Made by a program: the position numbers and the translations under genes. DNA of 64,000 bases, taken from NCBI GenBank assembly GCA_963971285.1, contig OZ020244.1:10416001-10480000 (forward strand). The letters run 5' to 3'. This DNA comes from Astropecten irregularis (Eukaryota > Echinodermata > Asteroidea > Paxillosida > Astropectinidae). The notes beneath the pieces are model-generated. The model saw only the letters and a list, made by a program, of their open reading frames with translations. It made no database searches and had not been told where the DNA came from. Shown here piece by piece: positions 29,364 to 41,029 of this stretch (the first letter of the stretch is position 1; each line of letters begins with the position of its first letter).

Positions 29364-32300
29364 TTATAAGAGCTTGTATCCGTATGGCACGGTATTGTAA
29401 TTTTCTCGTATGGCTCGCTTGGTGTACACCACGCGATAATCTTTGGTTGAGGATTTAGTCACTATTTCTTTTGTCTTGCCATTCCTCACGATCTTGTGAG
29501 GGTCGGATATTTGAATATTTTCGGGACCCACTCCTTTGACCATATCAACCACAGAATCGAAATTAATCTGTTGCGAGTTCCTGAAGTTTAAAGTGAATCC
29601 CCTGACCTTACAGCACGTCTTACCCGAATCCAACCGGTACGCATAATTCTTGGGCCCGCCAGACACAAATGTCTCGATGTAATTTCCATCTTTGGGACTG
29701 ATTTCATTCGTGAGATCACCGAGAAAATCACCCAAAGGGGGTTTGTACTGTCCGGGCTTATCTACGTACACGACGCTGTCCGTGTCGTAATACAAGACGG
29801 ATTCCTGCAATTGCTCAAGTACGCCGTACAGTTTGAGGCGCGCATGCGCAGTTGTTAAGGCGGCGATGACAACGTTGGTTCTAGGGTTAGGGTCTATAAA
29901 GGCTTCTTCGGATGCATATCGCACTTCAGCAATTTCATGGTTTATGAAATTTATATCGTGTACTACCTTATCATCGGCCATCATAATTTCGTACAATTTG
30001 GCGGGATCACTAATTACCTCAACTTTATGCATATTTAATCGCTGCCCAAATTTACCCCAGAATGAATTTAACATAAGTTTGGCTAGCGCCCTCAGGCCGG
30101 GGTTCTTTTCTATCTTTGAGGCCTCTAACCGGATCCCTTCACATCGAAAATATTGATCAATATACTTCGTCTTGTCATTTTCGGTCTTCACCCAACCTGG
30201 CCATCCGGACGCTTCGACTTTGAGTTTCAAGAACGTGTTGATGTAATCGGTGAATAGACCGCCGGTTTGAGCCTCGGTATGATACTGCTCCTTATGATCA
30301 AAGTGCCATACAACTTCTATCTTCACTATCTCGTATCCCAATTGGCGCGCCTTTTCAAGCTCTATGGAAACCCACGTGCCGTGCAGCGTTCTTTCTTCGT
30401 CCGTATGCTGACAAAGGGTCTGTTGTTGAGTCTCTACGCATGTGCGGCACAGCGGAAAAGTCAATTTACCTCCCGCACGATATGGGAGCAAGGGATGGTA
30501 CAGATTAGGCGGTGGCAGCACGTGACATTTAATGAGACCGTAGTACTCGGACACGTCCTTAAAGTTTTCCGTTATAATTTGGGGGTGATACAGCGGATAG
30601 GAACAGTACTTATTCGTATAGGGATACAGAGAACAAAAGTCAACGTACTGAATTTTTTCTTCCGCCGCAACCTCGGCTCGTACTTTCAATGGGTTTAATA
30701 AAACACTCGTGATCGATCGACCCTATTTCTTTGCAAATGCCGCAGTACCTTCGAGTACACTGGTGTACTCCGCGTTTATCATTCATATCTACGTTCACGA
30801 AACAATCACAGCGCTTGCATCGGTAATACGTTTGACACACAGTTTTACCTTTGACCTGTTTACTTCTGTGGTTATCGAAACACCTTTGATTCTTAAAATT
30901 ACGATTGCAATGCGAGCAGTGTACCCATGTGGTGATCTCGCCCGTTGGACAGCCCGGGCACATGCACAATTTGCAGTCGTCTATGCATTAGTCCGTGGGC
31001 CGTGAGGCCAAATTCGCTTTAGTTTTTGAGTTACGTGACCATCATCACCGAATTTGTTCCCACTTGGCATGGATGTAGATCTGACATTACTGAACAAGAA
31101 TTGATTTGTTCCCACGTCCAATTTGTGTTCACTAAAGAGAAATTTGCGATAGAAAATTGTCAAATTTTACGTACAGAAAAAACATAAGAATAAACAGCGC
31201 CCTCAATCGGTAGAAAGTAATTATCTACATAATAATACTATAGGAACTGCATACCCGTGCTCATTATATTCCCGATGTAAAACCCTTTACATGATTGGAA
31301 ACTGATCAAACTTCAACGTAATTATTTCTAGTGACATTTTATTTGTCGTTTTAATTATGGGAAAATTAGGTGAATGCTGGATGGAAAATATGACACATGT
31401 TTTTGAAGATGTTTCTCCCAGCAAATTTCTAAATGATGAGGAATTAATAAACTGCTACAAATTGCTCATCAACCAAAATAGAGAGCCTAAAATAATCACG
31501 GACCGAGTTGACCTGAAACTTTATTGGGAATGCCTGACGTTTTGAACCTATTAGAATATTTAATCTAAATAAAATTACAATAAAAATATTTGATGACAAA
31601 GAAAACAAAACAATTATCTCAATGAAGTTGAGACTTTAATATTAGTTGCATACATGACTTTATTCCCACAAAGGAACCTTTATTTCAAGCCACACACACT
31701 GTATGATCTCACATGATTTTGCTGTTAAAATATTTTGGTCCAAAATGCTTATTATAAGATGTATATTTCTTTTTTAGAAAACACTAACAGAAATATCTTG
31801 TCACGTATGATCAAAACTACAGTATTTTTTTAAATATTTTATAAGAAAAGAATTGACTAAGTTATTCAATAATATTCTCTTGAGACTCAGATGGCCGATT
31901 AAGCTTAACCTTTCACAGGGGTATTATTTCATGTGTACCCATGATGGATCAGACAGTGAAAGTGACAGTGTGAAGTGTAAGTACATGTACTCTTTTTACC
32001 CTTTGCAATCATATATTTTACTTTTCACCCTACATGCAGCTCATTGCAAAAGCACACATAGCCAATGTATCCTAAGACAATATATTATTTGGGGTATATT
32101 TAGTGTTATGAGCAAGATAATGTTATTATAATTGTTTAAAATATACATTTTTAACATCCTTCGTTGGAATTTCAGTCATATTTTTATTTAATTCTTTATC
32201 ATTAATGCAATGTTTGTTTAGTGGTAAAGACTATTGTATGGAGCCAATCACAAAATGAAGTGGTGAAATCTCTGTTTTCGGAACAAATTTAAAGTCACAA

Positions 32301-34004
32301 TAATAATTGAACAACATGCTACACATTTTACAAGTGTAGGGCCCGTCTTTTGTGTAAGACCATTGTTTTGCATAATGAATTATCATACATAACATAACAA
32401 TGCCAAATTGCGACAGCAGTTTGCTGGGAGAAACATCTTCAAAAACATGTGTCATATTTTCCATCCAGCATTCAGATTAATTTTCCCATAATTAAAACGA
32501 CAAATAAAATGTCCCTTGAAATAATTACGTTGAAGTTTGATCAGTTTCCAATCATGTAAAGGGTTTTACATCGGGAATAAAATGAGCACGGGTATGCAGT
32601 TCCTATAGTATTATTATGTAGATAATTACTTTCTACCGATTGAGGGCGCTGTTTATTCTTATGTTTTTTCTGTACGTAAAATTTGACAATTTTCTATCGC
32701 AAATTTCTCTTTAGTGAACACAAATTGGACGTGGGAACAAATCAATTCTTGTTCAGTAATGTCAGATCTACATCCATGCCAAGTGGGAACAAATTCGGTG
32801 ATGATGGTCACGAAACGAGCGAATAAAAGGCCATTAATTAGGCCATGGAATTAAATCCTACTTGGCACTTGTCGCAAAAATAACTCCTATTTAAGAATGC
32901 TTTCATTGATGTAATCAGGTCATAGTGATTATTGTGGAAGTATAGATATACTGTGTGCCGCCGGACGGGCCCTTTGAAAATGGCGGCCTTAAAGTGATCC
33001 GCCGATAAAACCACGATACGGTAGTCGGGTAAAACGTCCTGAAATTTTCCTATTTCCTCCAGACCGCATGGACCTTCCCTTACACCCGCTTTAGCGTGTA
33101 AATCTCGCGCTTAATATTCTTGCTCGTTACGACCAATCTTTATTTGTTTTAGTTTGGGGTGGTTTTCTATGATAGCAATACCGGTCACAATTGCTCTGGC
33201 ACAACACATTTCCGTCTTGTTATCTTTAATTTGAATGATCGACCTCTTATCCTGTAGCATGTCGCGAATTTTTTCCACGCCGTGAGTTTCGGTCTTTCCC
33301 CCCTTTTGCACCCGCATGTGTACGAAATGGATATCAACGTCCCCATCCAGTCGAATGTGTTGATAAGATTGCAACACTTGCTCGATACGAGCCAAAAATC
33401 TCTCTACCGTTAATTCGTCGACACGCAAAAATGGTAAAGCAATGGGGAAATCTAAATAACTAGATTGAAACACCAACCTTACTCTGTCTTCAGCAGGAAG
33501 ATCGACCGTTAACTTCTCCAGGATATTTTCAAAAATGGAACCCAGGCGTGGTAAAAACTCCCGTAATGCCAAATGCTGCATATCCCTAAATTGCACTCTA
33601 TAATCGCTCATCGTAGCCTGATATTTTTTGACAAACTTCTTATTTACTTCAATAATATGGTAAAAATCTTCTGGTCTCTCCACGCGAATTCTCTTCCTTG
33701 GTGGCTGAATGGCTCCGTCTTCGCCGTTTGCCAGTTCTTGACCTTCCGCAACCCCGTCCTGTCGAACGTCTTCCTCAAATATCGCCAACGGATCGTCATT
33801 CTCAATGGAGTCATCATTTACGTTGCCATAACCATGCTGATTCTGCACGCCGCCTTCCTCTTCTTTTTCTTCTTGGCCCCACGTCAGCTCGCACAGTCTA
33901 TTTAGAGCGTACGCCCTCTCATCTTCGCTGAGTTCAACGATGTCTAGGATGAGACCCAATTCCTCGTAGGTTTGACAATTTTCTATTTCTTGGTATATGT
34001 TCAT
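29364..34004 (-). pseudogene. Protein-primed DNA polymerase B, broken in three ways
   Basis: Coding pieces from the N-terminus: 34004-33114 (297 codons; KRSIIQIKDNKTEMCCARAI at its end), an in-frame TAA at 33111-33113, then continued reading to about 32,838 (GPCGLEEIGKFQDVLPDYRI, YFHNNHYDLITSMKAFLN, YFCDKC). A 1,779-bp TIR element is inserted here. The frame resumes about 30,993 with the zinc-binding CKLC, CSHC, CKRC and CGIC pairs up to HECFIKPI near 30,700. Next, in another frame, comes the palm: DFCSLYP (motif A), KLMLNSFWGKFGQ (B), YYDTDSV (C), ending 29,364. The exonuclease domain, which in Polintons lies between the CFI.P block and motif A, is absent. The polymerase motifs survive but the gene cannot give a full enzyme. 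Confidence 0.93.
31034..32812. mobile_element. Nested 1.78-kb element with 393-bp terminal inverted repeats
   Basis: CGTGACCATCATCACCG begins the left arm at 31,034 and its complement ends the right arm at 32,812. The arms are 31034-31425 and 32420-32812 and are nearly identical, ending inside at GTTTCTCCCAGCAAA. The interior is AT-rich and has no transposase; a 62-codon frame at 31,357 arises from the TIR. The element sits in the N-terminal part of PolB. Weak similarity outside the arms (GGCC..ATTCGCT on both sides) leaves the exact outer ends and target duplication unresolved. The superfamily is therefore not assigned. Confidence 0.88.
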
Positions 34005-34140
34005 GTTTAATCTCTGCGCTTTGAACGGATCGAGTAAGAATATATATCAGACCTAGATAAAGCGCAGCACCCACACGGTCCTCTCTGTATGTACGTATAG
34101 TCCATGTGATATTCACTCACTGTCCATGAAGGCATTACGA

Positions 34141-34225
34141 TTCATTATATGAAGGGAAGAAAGAATCACCGTTGATCCAATTATCACTTTCCCTTTTCCT
34201 GTTTGTCTACGCCTTCAATTATCCA
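34141..34225. repeat. Extra third subterminal repeat on the right side only
   Basis: Inside the right TIR a further partial copy of the ~140-bp subterminal unit is present (GATCCAATTATCACTTTCCC and CCTGTTTGTCTACGCC). The left TIR has only two units and ends at 19,953, so the ends differ in repeat number. Confidence 0.85.
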
Positions 34226-34720
34226 TCGTTTCTTAAAAAAGAACAATGACTCAGCGTGTTTTAAGTATTTCTTTCATTCTTCTTTATTTTTTGGGGAAGA
34301 AACAATCACCGTTGATCCAATTATCACTTTCCCTTTTCCTGTTTTTCTAAACCTTCAATTATCCTTCGCTTCTTTAAAATAGAACAATGACACAGCATTT
34401 TTAAAGTATTTCTTTCATTCGTCTTTAATTTTTGGGGAAAGAAACAATCACCGTTGATCCAATTATCACTTTTCCTTTTCCTGTTTTTCTAAACCTTTAA
34501 TTATCACCTTCCCGGATTAGCAATTACTACCAATTATTATTAATTCAATTATCAACATCCCCGTTAATTCAATCAGTCACCCTGACCTCATACATATTCA
34601 TATGACCTTGTTAAGGTCAAAGGTCAATGTGTACCATATATTTGACCTCATACAATGACCTTCCGGTTTTGAGGTCAAAGGTCAATGTGTACCATACAGA
34701 CCCCCCCCCCCCCCACTACT
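34226..34720. repeat. Polinton right terminal inverted repeat
   Basis: 495 bp complementary to 19,463-19,953, ending in a C14 run and ACTACT. The C run is longer than the G8 run of the left end. Confidence 0.95.
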
Positions 34721-34726
34721 TAGCGG
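34721..34726. repeat. Polinton target-site duplication, right copy (TAGCGG)
   Basis: Identical to 19,457-19,462. AATGAACGT follows it, and the left copy is preceded by GAATGAACGT, so the integrase hit a short tandem or near-tandem sequence. Confidence 0.95.
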
Positions 34727-37700
34727 AATGAACGTGAACGGACTACGTGGGCCGTGGGCGACGTGTTTTTAGCCTCGCTGTCCACCTAAATGATTAAACC
34801 CAAGTTGTTTTTTGGTCACAAATCTAATAAACAACAACTAAATAAACCAATATAGGCCTACTGGAAATAATGCCTTTTTAACCTGACCACGGAAAACTCT
34901 GAACACAACAACGGATTTGAAAATCCGACGATTCCAAGATTCGTTGCAACATCTTCGGCTAGAACAGACTCTGTTCGATTTTATTTTATATCCCCTAGTC
35001 TTGTTCAAGACGGTATTACGTAGTTGTGCCTGGCCAACAGATCGCACGTACGTGTACGTGTTAACACAACAAACGACCCGAAATAACGTCTACGCCACAC
35101 ACACAAGCCTGTAATACCGTCTTGTCCATTTACTTCAAACTGCCCGGAAAATTCCGGGCAATAACCCCCCGATGCTGAACACCTTCCACTACCGTTAAAG
35201 TTAAAACCGCACTGCGAGGCACTAGAACTGTGACGCGAGGCATTGTTACGTCGTTACTGTGGCACAGCACCCCAGGTTCGGGGCGACGCTCTCTGCTCTG
35301 CTCCGCGGCCCTAGAAATTTCAAGGTGGAGGCCAAGTGCCTAAGTGCTCCCAGGGCGTGGCAGCCCTCGTCCAAAGAAGCCGACAATGCAGTTTGAAACC
35401 GGACATCAGGGCTGCCTCACAACAAAGACTTTGTCCACTAAGCAACTGGCGCGGGGCATCCGGAAATTTGAAGCTCCTGAAAACGTGTCAAAGCATCCTC
35501 GCGGGCCAGATCCACAACCCTGATCCAAGCCCGTTGCCTCATATGCCTATAATTCAGAGGGGAACCCAATTGCGCAGCTGAAATGAGGCTTGGATCCGCT
35601 GCTTGGGTCCAAAATCTCACCGACCAACCATCGCGCCCGCCAGAGAAAAAAGTCCATTGTCCCTCCTGGTAAGACGAGCGCCCTGGCCTGCTCCAACTGA
35701 GCCGCTTCATTTATTTCTTGACCCGCTTCGATGGATGGAATTTTCTCTCTGGTGTTTGGATACCCTGGATGTCCGCAATCGATTACAAAAAGGACAATAT
35801 GGGTCCTCTTTAATTAAGGGTCCTCTTTAATACATGTGCCCGCTACCGTTACCAGGCATGGTTGATGCTAGCCATCTTGCAAACCTTGTCTCCCCCACTA
35901 GGCCATCCAGGGACATTATAACGGGCTCAGGTCTTCCCTCTTGAGCCTCGGTCTATTGACGATGTCATCCGGGGTTTCCACCTTCAGTAACATTGGCAGC
36001 GGGGGGGGGGGGGGGGGGGGCACGTTCCAGCAAGTGCATCCCAGCTTGATCAAACAAACAGCCCCGTACCTGCTATTGATTGGGCAATTACCCAGAATTT
36101 TGGACCAGCCTCTCCAGACTGGCTTTCATTCGTGCAAACTGCACGTATAGTAGAAGAAACCCACATGCGTTAGCTTCACGTACTACTTACCGCCCAGTTC
36201 CTCCTGCGAATAATCCACCCAAAAGACGGTATGAGCCGAGAGCCAGCCCTCGACAAAAATTACCTCGAGGGAGCGTCAGTCGGATTAGGTCTACTGCTAA
36301 ACGGCACCCACAAGTGAAATTCCTCTCCACTGCAGGCACGAATGAGAAGGCCTCAATTCACTCGCAAACAAGACCGACCTCGCTTGGAGACCTGACCCCG
36401 CTTGGCGTTATATCTCCGAATCCGCTAGAGCATCCACCTCTCTGCTCAACAGGCGGCCCACCACAGGGAGCACGAAGTGAAGGGAGCCTCTTTGCAGCGT
36501 ATGACCCCGTGAACGAATAAAACCCAAGCTCAATGCCTCTTTGCCACAACAAAATCAGCGACCGCAGCACTCCACCCTATATCTGTAACTCGATGCATCT
36601 AAGGTGAGCCGCATTGTTGAGCGCAAGTTCCTGTCCCCCGAATCTATTGGCCCCGAATCAGCGGAACCAAAGTGGGACCATCAAGGTAGGAAGTGAAAAC
36701 GCTACACACCCCAAACAGAACAACTCCGGCCCTTGAAACGTTCAAGCATGGCCTTCAAAAGAACTCCGCTAGCACCGACAAGATGTCCTCCCTTACCTGG
36801 CGAATATAACATTCTTCGTATCCGCCCATCTGGTGCCCATAAAAAACAAGAATTGAGGCATAGCAACTGACCCAAAAGGTGCAAGCCGGCCGTCGACGAC
36901 CCTCCTCTCGTCAATGAAATGGCCCAATTATAAGGCCAGTGACACTCCCGCCTTCTTCGGCACTGGCTGAACCCTCCGGAAGTGAATGCATTCGAATGAA
37001 AGTCGTAACCCAGGAGCCTACACCTTGAACCCCTATTGGCTTCCATAAGGAAACGGCAATCAAACGAGAATTCCGCTTGGGTTCCACTGCTCTTCTTCAT
37101 GGGTTCCACTGCTCTTCCGCACGGACAAATGGCGAGATCCAGCTGCCAAGCAAATAAAACCGCTGTTTGGGGCAGGACAACATCACACAGGCTGTGCGTA
37201 CAAAATAGGACCCCGTCCATTTGAACCCTCGAGGAGTCCCTACCCCGAGGTTTGTGCCCCTAGAGGAGCACCAATATGGGCGTTGTGGCCCCGCTGATAA
37301 ACATTCGTGCTTGCTAGGGTTTGGCACTCAATATCAAGCCCCCAGCTATCCTACAGAAGCATATTATTAACAGCTCTGCAATTGATTTAATGATAAGGGC
37401 ACAAACAAACTACCTGCAGATGCGAGGGCGCACTTTTGAACCGCACACAAGGTTGAACCGTCGGACTGCCTTGTCAAGGCTTCCGATCTGATTTCCTTCC
37501 CCATCACACACCGTGCCCTAACCCAGTCAAAAACGTATCCCAAGCCTCCCATCAGTACTCGCGCAACGGAGCCGCCCATTCTGGGCCGTAAAAGCCAAGG
37601 CTCGGATTTTAGTCCAACCTGGCGATAGCTACCCTCCCGGCGGATATGTCTGCCCATGAGCTATCCCCTGTTCCGGCTGTAAGGTAAGAACTGCAAAACA

Positions 37701-37844
37701 TTGGCGCAAAACTGCTCCCACGAAGTATTGACTGCATGCCAGCGGGGCATATGGACTGGGCAGAGGGAAAGAGAACAAAACAGTGTTAAAACCACATCAA
37801 AAAACCACAAGAGTTCAACACGTCTTATAGCATTCTGTTTTATT
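34727..37844. other. Gene-poor, comparatively GC-rich DNA
   Basis: Several open frames of 60-170 codons exist on both strands, but they are rich in Arg, Pro, Gly and Ser, overlap each other and show no domain, which is what GC-rich non-coding DNA gives by chance. A G20 run is at 36,001-36,020. Composition changes clearly from about 35,160. No RNA gene was recognised. Confidence 0.5.
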
Positions 37845-38105
37845 ATACAGTGTGTATAAAAAAAAACGCAACAGGATTTGAATTCATATTTGTGAAGACT
37901 GTATTCTTTACAGCAAAGTGAGCAGTATCATGTTAAAGCCACATTTCTCCTCTTTCCAATGGTATGGTTTTTTATTCATACACGGTCACGGATGGCTGAG
38001 TAATCATTCTTTTTCTACAATGGGTCAGAATGGACTTGGGACCAAGTTTTACACACGGCTTAGAGCATCAAACACATCAATGATTCTTTGTTGATACACA
38101 CTGTA
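37845..38105. mobile_element. Mariner-derived MITE, second copy in the window
   Basis: 37847-38103 (257 bp) flanked by TA. It starts CAGTGTGTATAAAAAAAAACG and ends TTGATACACACTG, and its left 240 bp follow the left TIR of the 16,698-17,569 element. The interior is deleted from CTTTGT directly to the right tip, making a short non-autonomous derivative. Confidence 0.93.
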
Positions 38106-38329
38106 TAGTGTTTCCTTGCTGGAACACCTCCACAGCGCCATTTGATGGGCTCTTCCGGGCCCCGGCGTTGCCCGTCTTACCGTAAAGGGTTCTCCCCCTT
38201 CTGGACTTTCGGGCCTTCCCGATAGTATCTTCCCAGATACTGGTTGTGCCTGTCCCATAATAAGCGATTATTATCTGGCCGCTTAATTTCTCTTCTTCCC
38301 CTGATAGGGCCCGCATCATAAAAAACCTC
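38106..38329. other. Spacer, no feature seen
   Basis: GC-rich stretch between the mariner MITE and the minisatellite; no gene or repeat recognised. Confidence 0.3.
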
Positions 38330-39475
38330 ACCCTTCTCAGGGAACCCCCTTTGATTGCCTCATACCGGCAAGCCTCGATCTTATATAGGGGCTTTTCCCC
38401 TCTCGTGCCTGTCTCGCATCAACTATAGCTGCAAGTTATAGGGGCTTTCACCCTCTCCTGCATGGCTCCCATCAGCCAACAACATCCTCATAGGGGCTTT
38501 TCCCCTCCCCTGCTTGCCTTACTTCAGCTTCACTCTTAAATGGGCTTTCCCCCTCACCTGCTTGTCTTACATCAGCAAGCTTCACTCTTAAGGGGCTTTT
38601 CCCCTCTCCTGCTTGTCTTACATCAGCAAGCTTCACTCCTATGGGGCTTTTCCACTCTCTTGCTTGTCTTTCTTCAGCAAGCTAGACTCCTAATGGGGCT
38701 TTTCCCTCTCCTGCTTGTCTTACCTCAGCAAGCTTCACTTTTAGGGGCTTTTCCCCTCTCCTGCCTGTCTCACATCAGCCAACAACATCCTAAGGCGTGC
38801 GTGCAAAATAGAAACGGTTGCTTAACCGTGGACCGATTGCCAAACGGTTGTATTGCCAACCGATTAAAAGGCCCACACCAAACGATTCACGCCTGAGCGC
38901 ACTCAGAATTGCCCTCCTCCAGCCCTCTGCTGGCAGACAAAAGAGTGGCAAGTAAACAGTGTTTGTCATTGTTTGTGGATTTGTGGATTTGCTGGCAAAG
39001 GTTATACTACAGGGGATTAATGTCAGCTGGGTGTTTGAAGCGAGGGATTATCACGGCCCATTGTTAACTGACATCCCAGGCAAGGTTAATTCTTTTGTCC
39101 TAGATCTACGCAGCCTTAGTGGGGTGGCATCGGTTTGGACCTCCCCAAACGATCCTTACAAGCTTCCCAAACGATATGAATGACCGTTTGGGGCAACCGT
39201 TCCACGGTTGAGCTACCGGTTCTATTTTGCACACATGCCTAATATGGGTTTATCCACTCTCTTGCCTGCCTAATTTCAGCAAGCTAAACTCTTAATGGGG
39301 CTTTTCCCCCTCTCCTGCTTGTTTAATACCTCAGCAAGCTTCACTCTTATGGGGCTTTCCCCGCTCCTGCTTGTCTCACATCAGCAAACAACATGCCTAT
39401 AGGGGTTTTCCCCATCTTGTCAGTCTCGCACCAGCAAGCCTCATCTTTATTAGCCTTCTCCATTGTTAATAATGG
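38330..39475. repeat. Minisatellite, unit about 51 bp, split by a MITE
   Basis: Units of the form GGGGCTTTTCCCCTCTCCTG CTTGTCTTACATCAGCAAGC TTCACTCTTA repeat with starts near 38388, 38440, 38492, 38541, 38593, 38645, 38696 and 38747, a period of 49-52. After the inserted element (38,794-39,239) about four further, more diverged units continue to 39,475. One strand gives a repetitive open frame rich in Leu, which has no protein meaning. Confidence 0.9.
38791..39242. mobile_element. PIF/Harbinger-like MITE inside the minisatellite
   Basis: The element is 38794-39239 (446 bp), with TAA at both flanks. Ends GGCGTGCGTGCAAAATAGAA and the complement of ...TCTATTTTGCACACATGCC form imperfect inverted repeats of about 55 bp, including AACCGTGGA and CAAACGGT. 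A 3-bp TWA duplication is typical of Harbinger. No transposase. Confidence 0.82.
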
Positions 39476-41029
39476 TTGCGCCTAACCCAGGGGACCGAGC
39501 GTAGTTTGGAGGCTTCCTCCCTCTCTTCCTGACGTCATGGGCCTGTCTCATAATACGCCTCATCCTTCCAGATCCTTCCAGGGGCTCTCCCCTCTCACGC
39601 TCAATCCATACCAGCGAGCTTCAATCTTCTTAGGAGCTTGACTCCTCCCTAGCCGATAAAAGCTGCATGTGTCTGACCTACATGTATATCGCCCGAAAAA
39701 TGTAATGTTGGGACCTAGCCCCCCTCTCTGGGTCATAGATTGGGCATGACACGCACCCCGACAAAGGCAATCACTTTCTGCAAGCTAGTTTGTGATTCAT
39801 TAGAATTCGATTGGGTTTCCCCACACCCTGAACATATAACTTCAGGGGCGCATCCTGCAAAACGTGGGCGTTCTCCCCCTTATCTTTGTTGGGCAGGGCT
39901 TGTCCCGTACCAACGCTTATTATCATAAGTATGAGGCCATATTCCCCACATTTGGGCATCCCATTTAGCCTATTATCATCATTTTCAAACGCCTGATATA
40001 AACTACCTCTATGATATAAACGACTGCTTCTACCCAAGAAAACGGACTGCTGCCGACTTTTTGAATACATATAATAATGTAAACTGAATATACTCACGAC
40101 AGAGTTAGCCAGATCAGGGCCCATTCTCAGCCTTTGCTGGGAATGGGCCCGAGTGTCATTCGGACACTATATACCACATTTCCCTTAATTTATCTATTAT
40201 TGCCATTGATTGATTTCCCCATCGGGCTACAGCAAGGATCGCAGAGGTCGGGACCCCAAATGATCTAGACCCAAAACCCAAGACTCATCCTTGAACTCCT
40301 CCAGGCGTCCGCGGAGGTTTTCCCCCTCCCCTAGGCGGGAGCGAACAAGAACATTTTTCACTGTGCAGGGGTTTTTCCCTTCAATGCACGGAGGGGCAAC
40401 ATTTTTCCGATCATCTCCATCATAGGGGCGCTCCTTTCAAATTTAAGTGCACCGCGGAGCCTAAACCCCCCCCCCCCCCCTTCAATGCACGAACGCCCCT
40501 CCGTCAAACCGGGCATTTCCCTATCGACAATCTGTCTATTGTTTCCATTTTATTTTGGCGCAAACAACACATAACAGGCCCACCATAACAGAGTACCGCC
40601 TAGCAAAAGGTGCGAGCGGGCCAAATATAAACACCACAAGCAGATTTGGGATATAAAAAATGCTTTCAATGGAAAAACCGCTATCATTGACGTTCTCATG
40701 CCACGTTGAGAGCTGCGTTTGATGCAACTTGTCCACGTAAAACCCCATAAATGTATGGCCGGGATTTCCCCCATTCCCCCTTGTTCTAAATGCATGAGAA
40801 GACACTGAGTTTCTGTATGGGTCCTGCACCTTAATTGTGAATAAATCCCACTGCCAAACCGTCTAAGGTTAAAAGGATAGTCGGGGACCCTTAGCCTTAA
40901 ATCCGGGCATACATTTTCAAACGCCACCGGACTGAGCACCATCACAACCCTTTCAAAGAGCGCAAAAACGACTGCCATGACGGCACAAAATACCTGAATC
41001 TCAAAGGATCTCACTGATACACTGTACTT
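39476..41029. other. Gene-poor DNA
   Basis: GC-moderate DNA with C-rich runs (for example 40,468-40,480) and several overlapping random frames. No feature recognised. Confidence 0.4.

Larger units (their letters stand above)
19463..34720. mobile_element. Complete Polinton/Maverick, 15,258 bp
   Basis: Identified by an exact 6-bp target duplication, about 490-bp terminal inverted repeats starting 5'-AG, and the diagnostic gene set: retroviral-like integrase, protein-primed DNA polymerase B, A32/FtsK-type packaging ATPase, adenain-like cysteine protease, major and minor capsid proteins. Genes on the left half run rightward and those on the right half run leftward, converging at about 27,000-27,330. 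The termini AG...CT and gene content match metazoan Polintons and the related adinto-like viruses. Virion and integration genes are open; PolB and one small protein are broken. A 1.78-kb TIR element is nested inside PolB. Being bounded by perfect target duplications, it is one integration event rather than a patchwork. Confidence 0.97.

Noticed and set aside
31357..32464. Two small frames with the same MENMTHVFEDV start on opposite strands
   Set aside because: They come from the two arms of the nested TIR element, so they are duplicates by structure, not genes.
33573..33931. Plus-strand frames opposite the PolB N-terminus
   Set aside because: They mirror the acidic minus-strand PolB region and contain a chance hydrophobic run.
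36001..36020. G20 run as a functional G-quadruplex
   Set aside because: A simple homopolymer may be slippage or assembly noise; nothing nearby indicates a function.
38540..38896. Open frame with repeated Leu-rich units
   Set aside because: It is the translation of the 51-bp minisatellite and runs into the inserted MITE.
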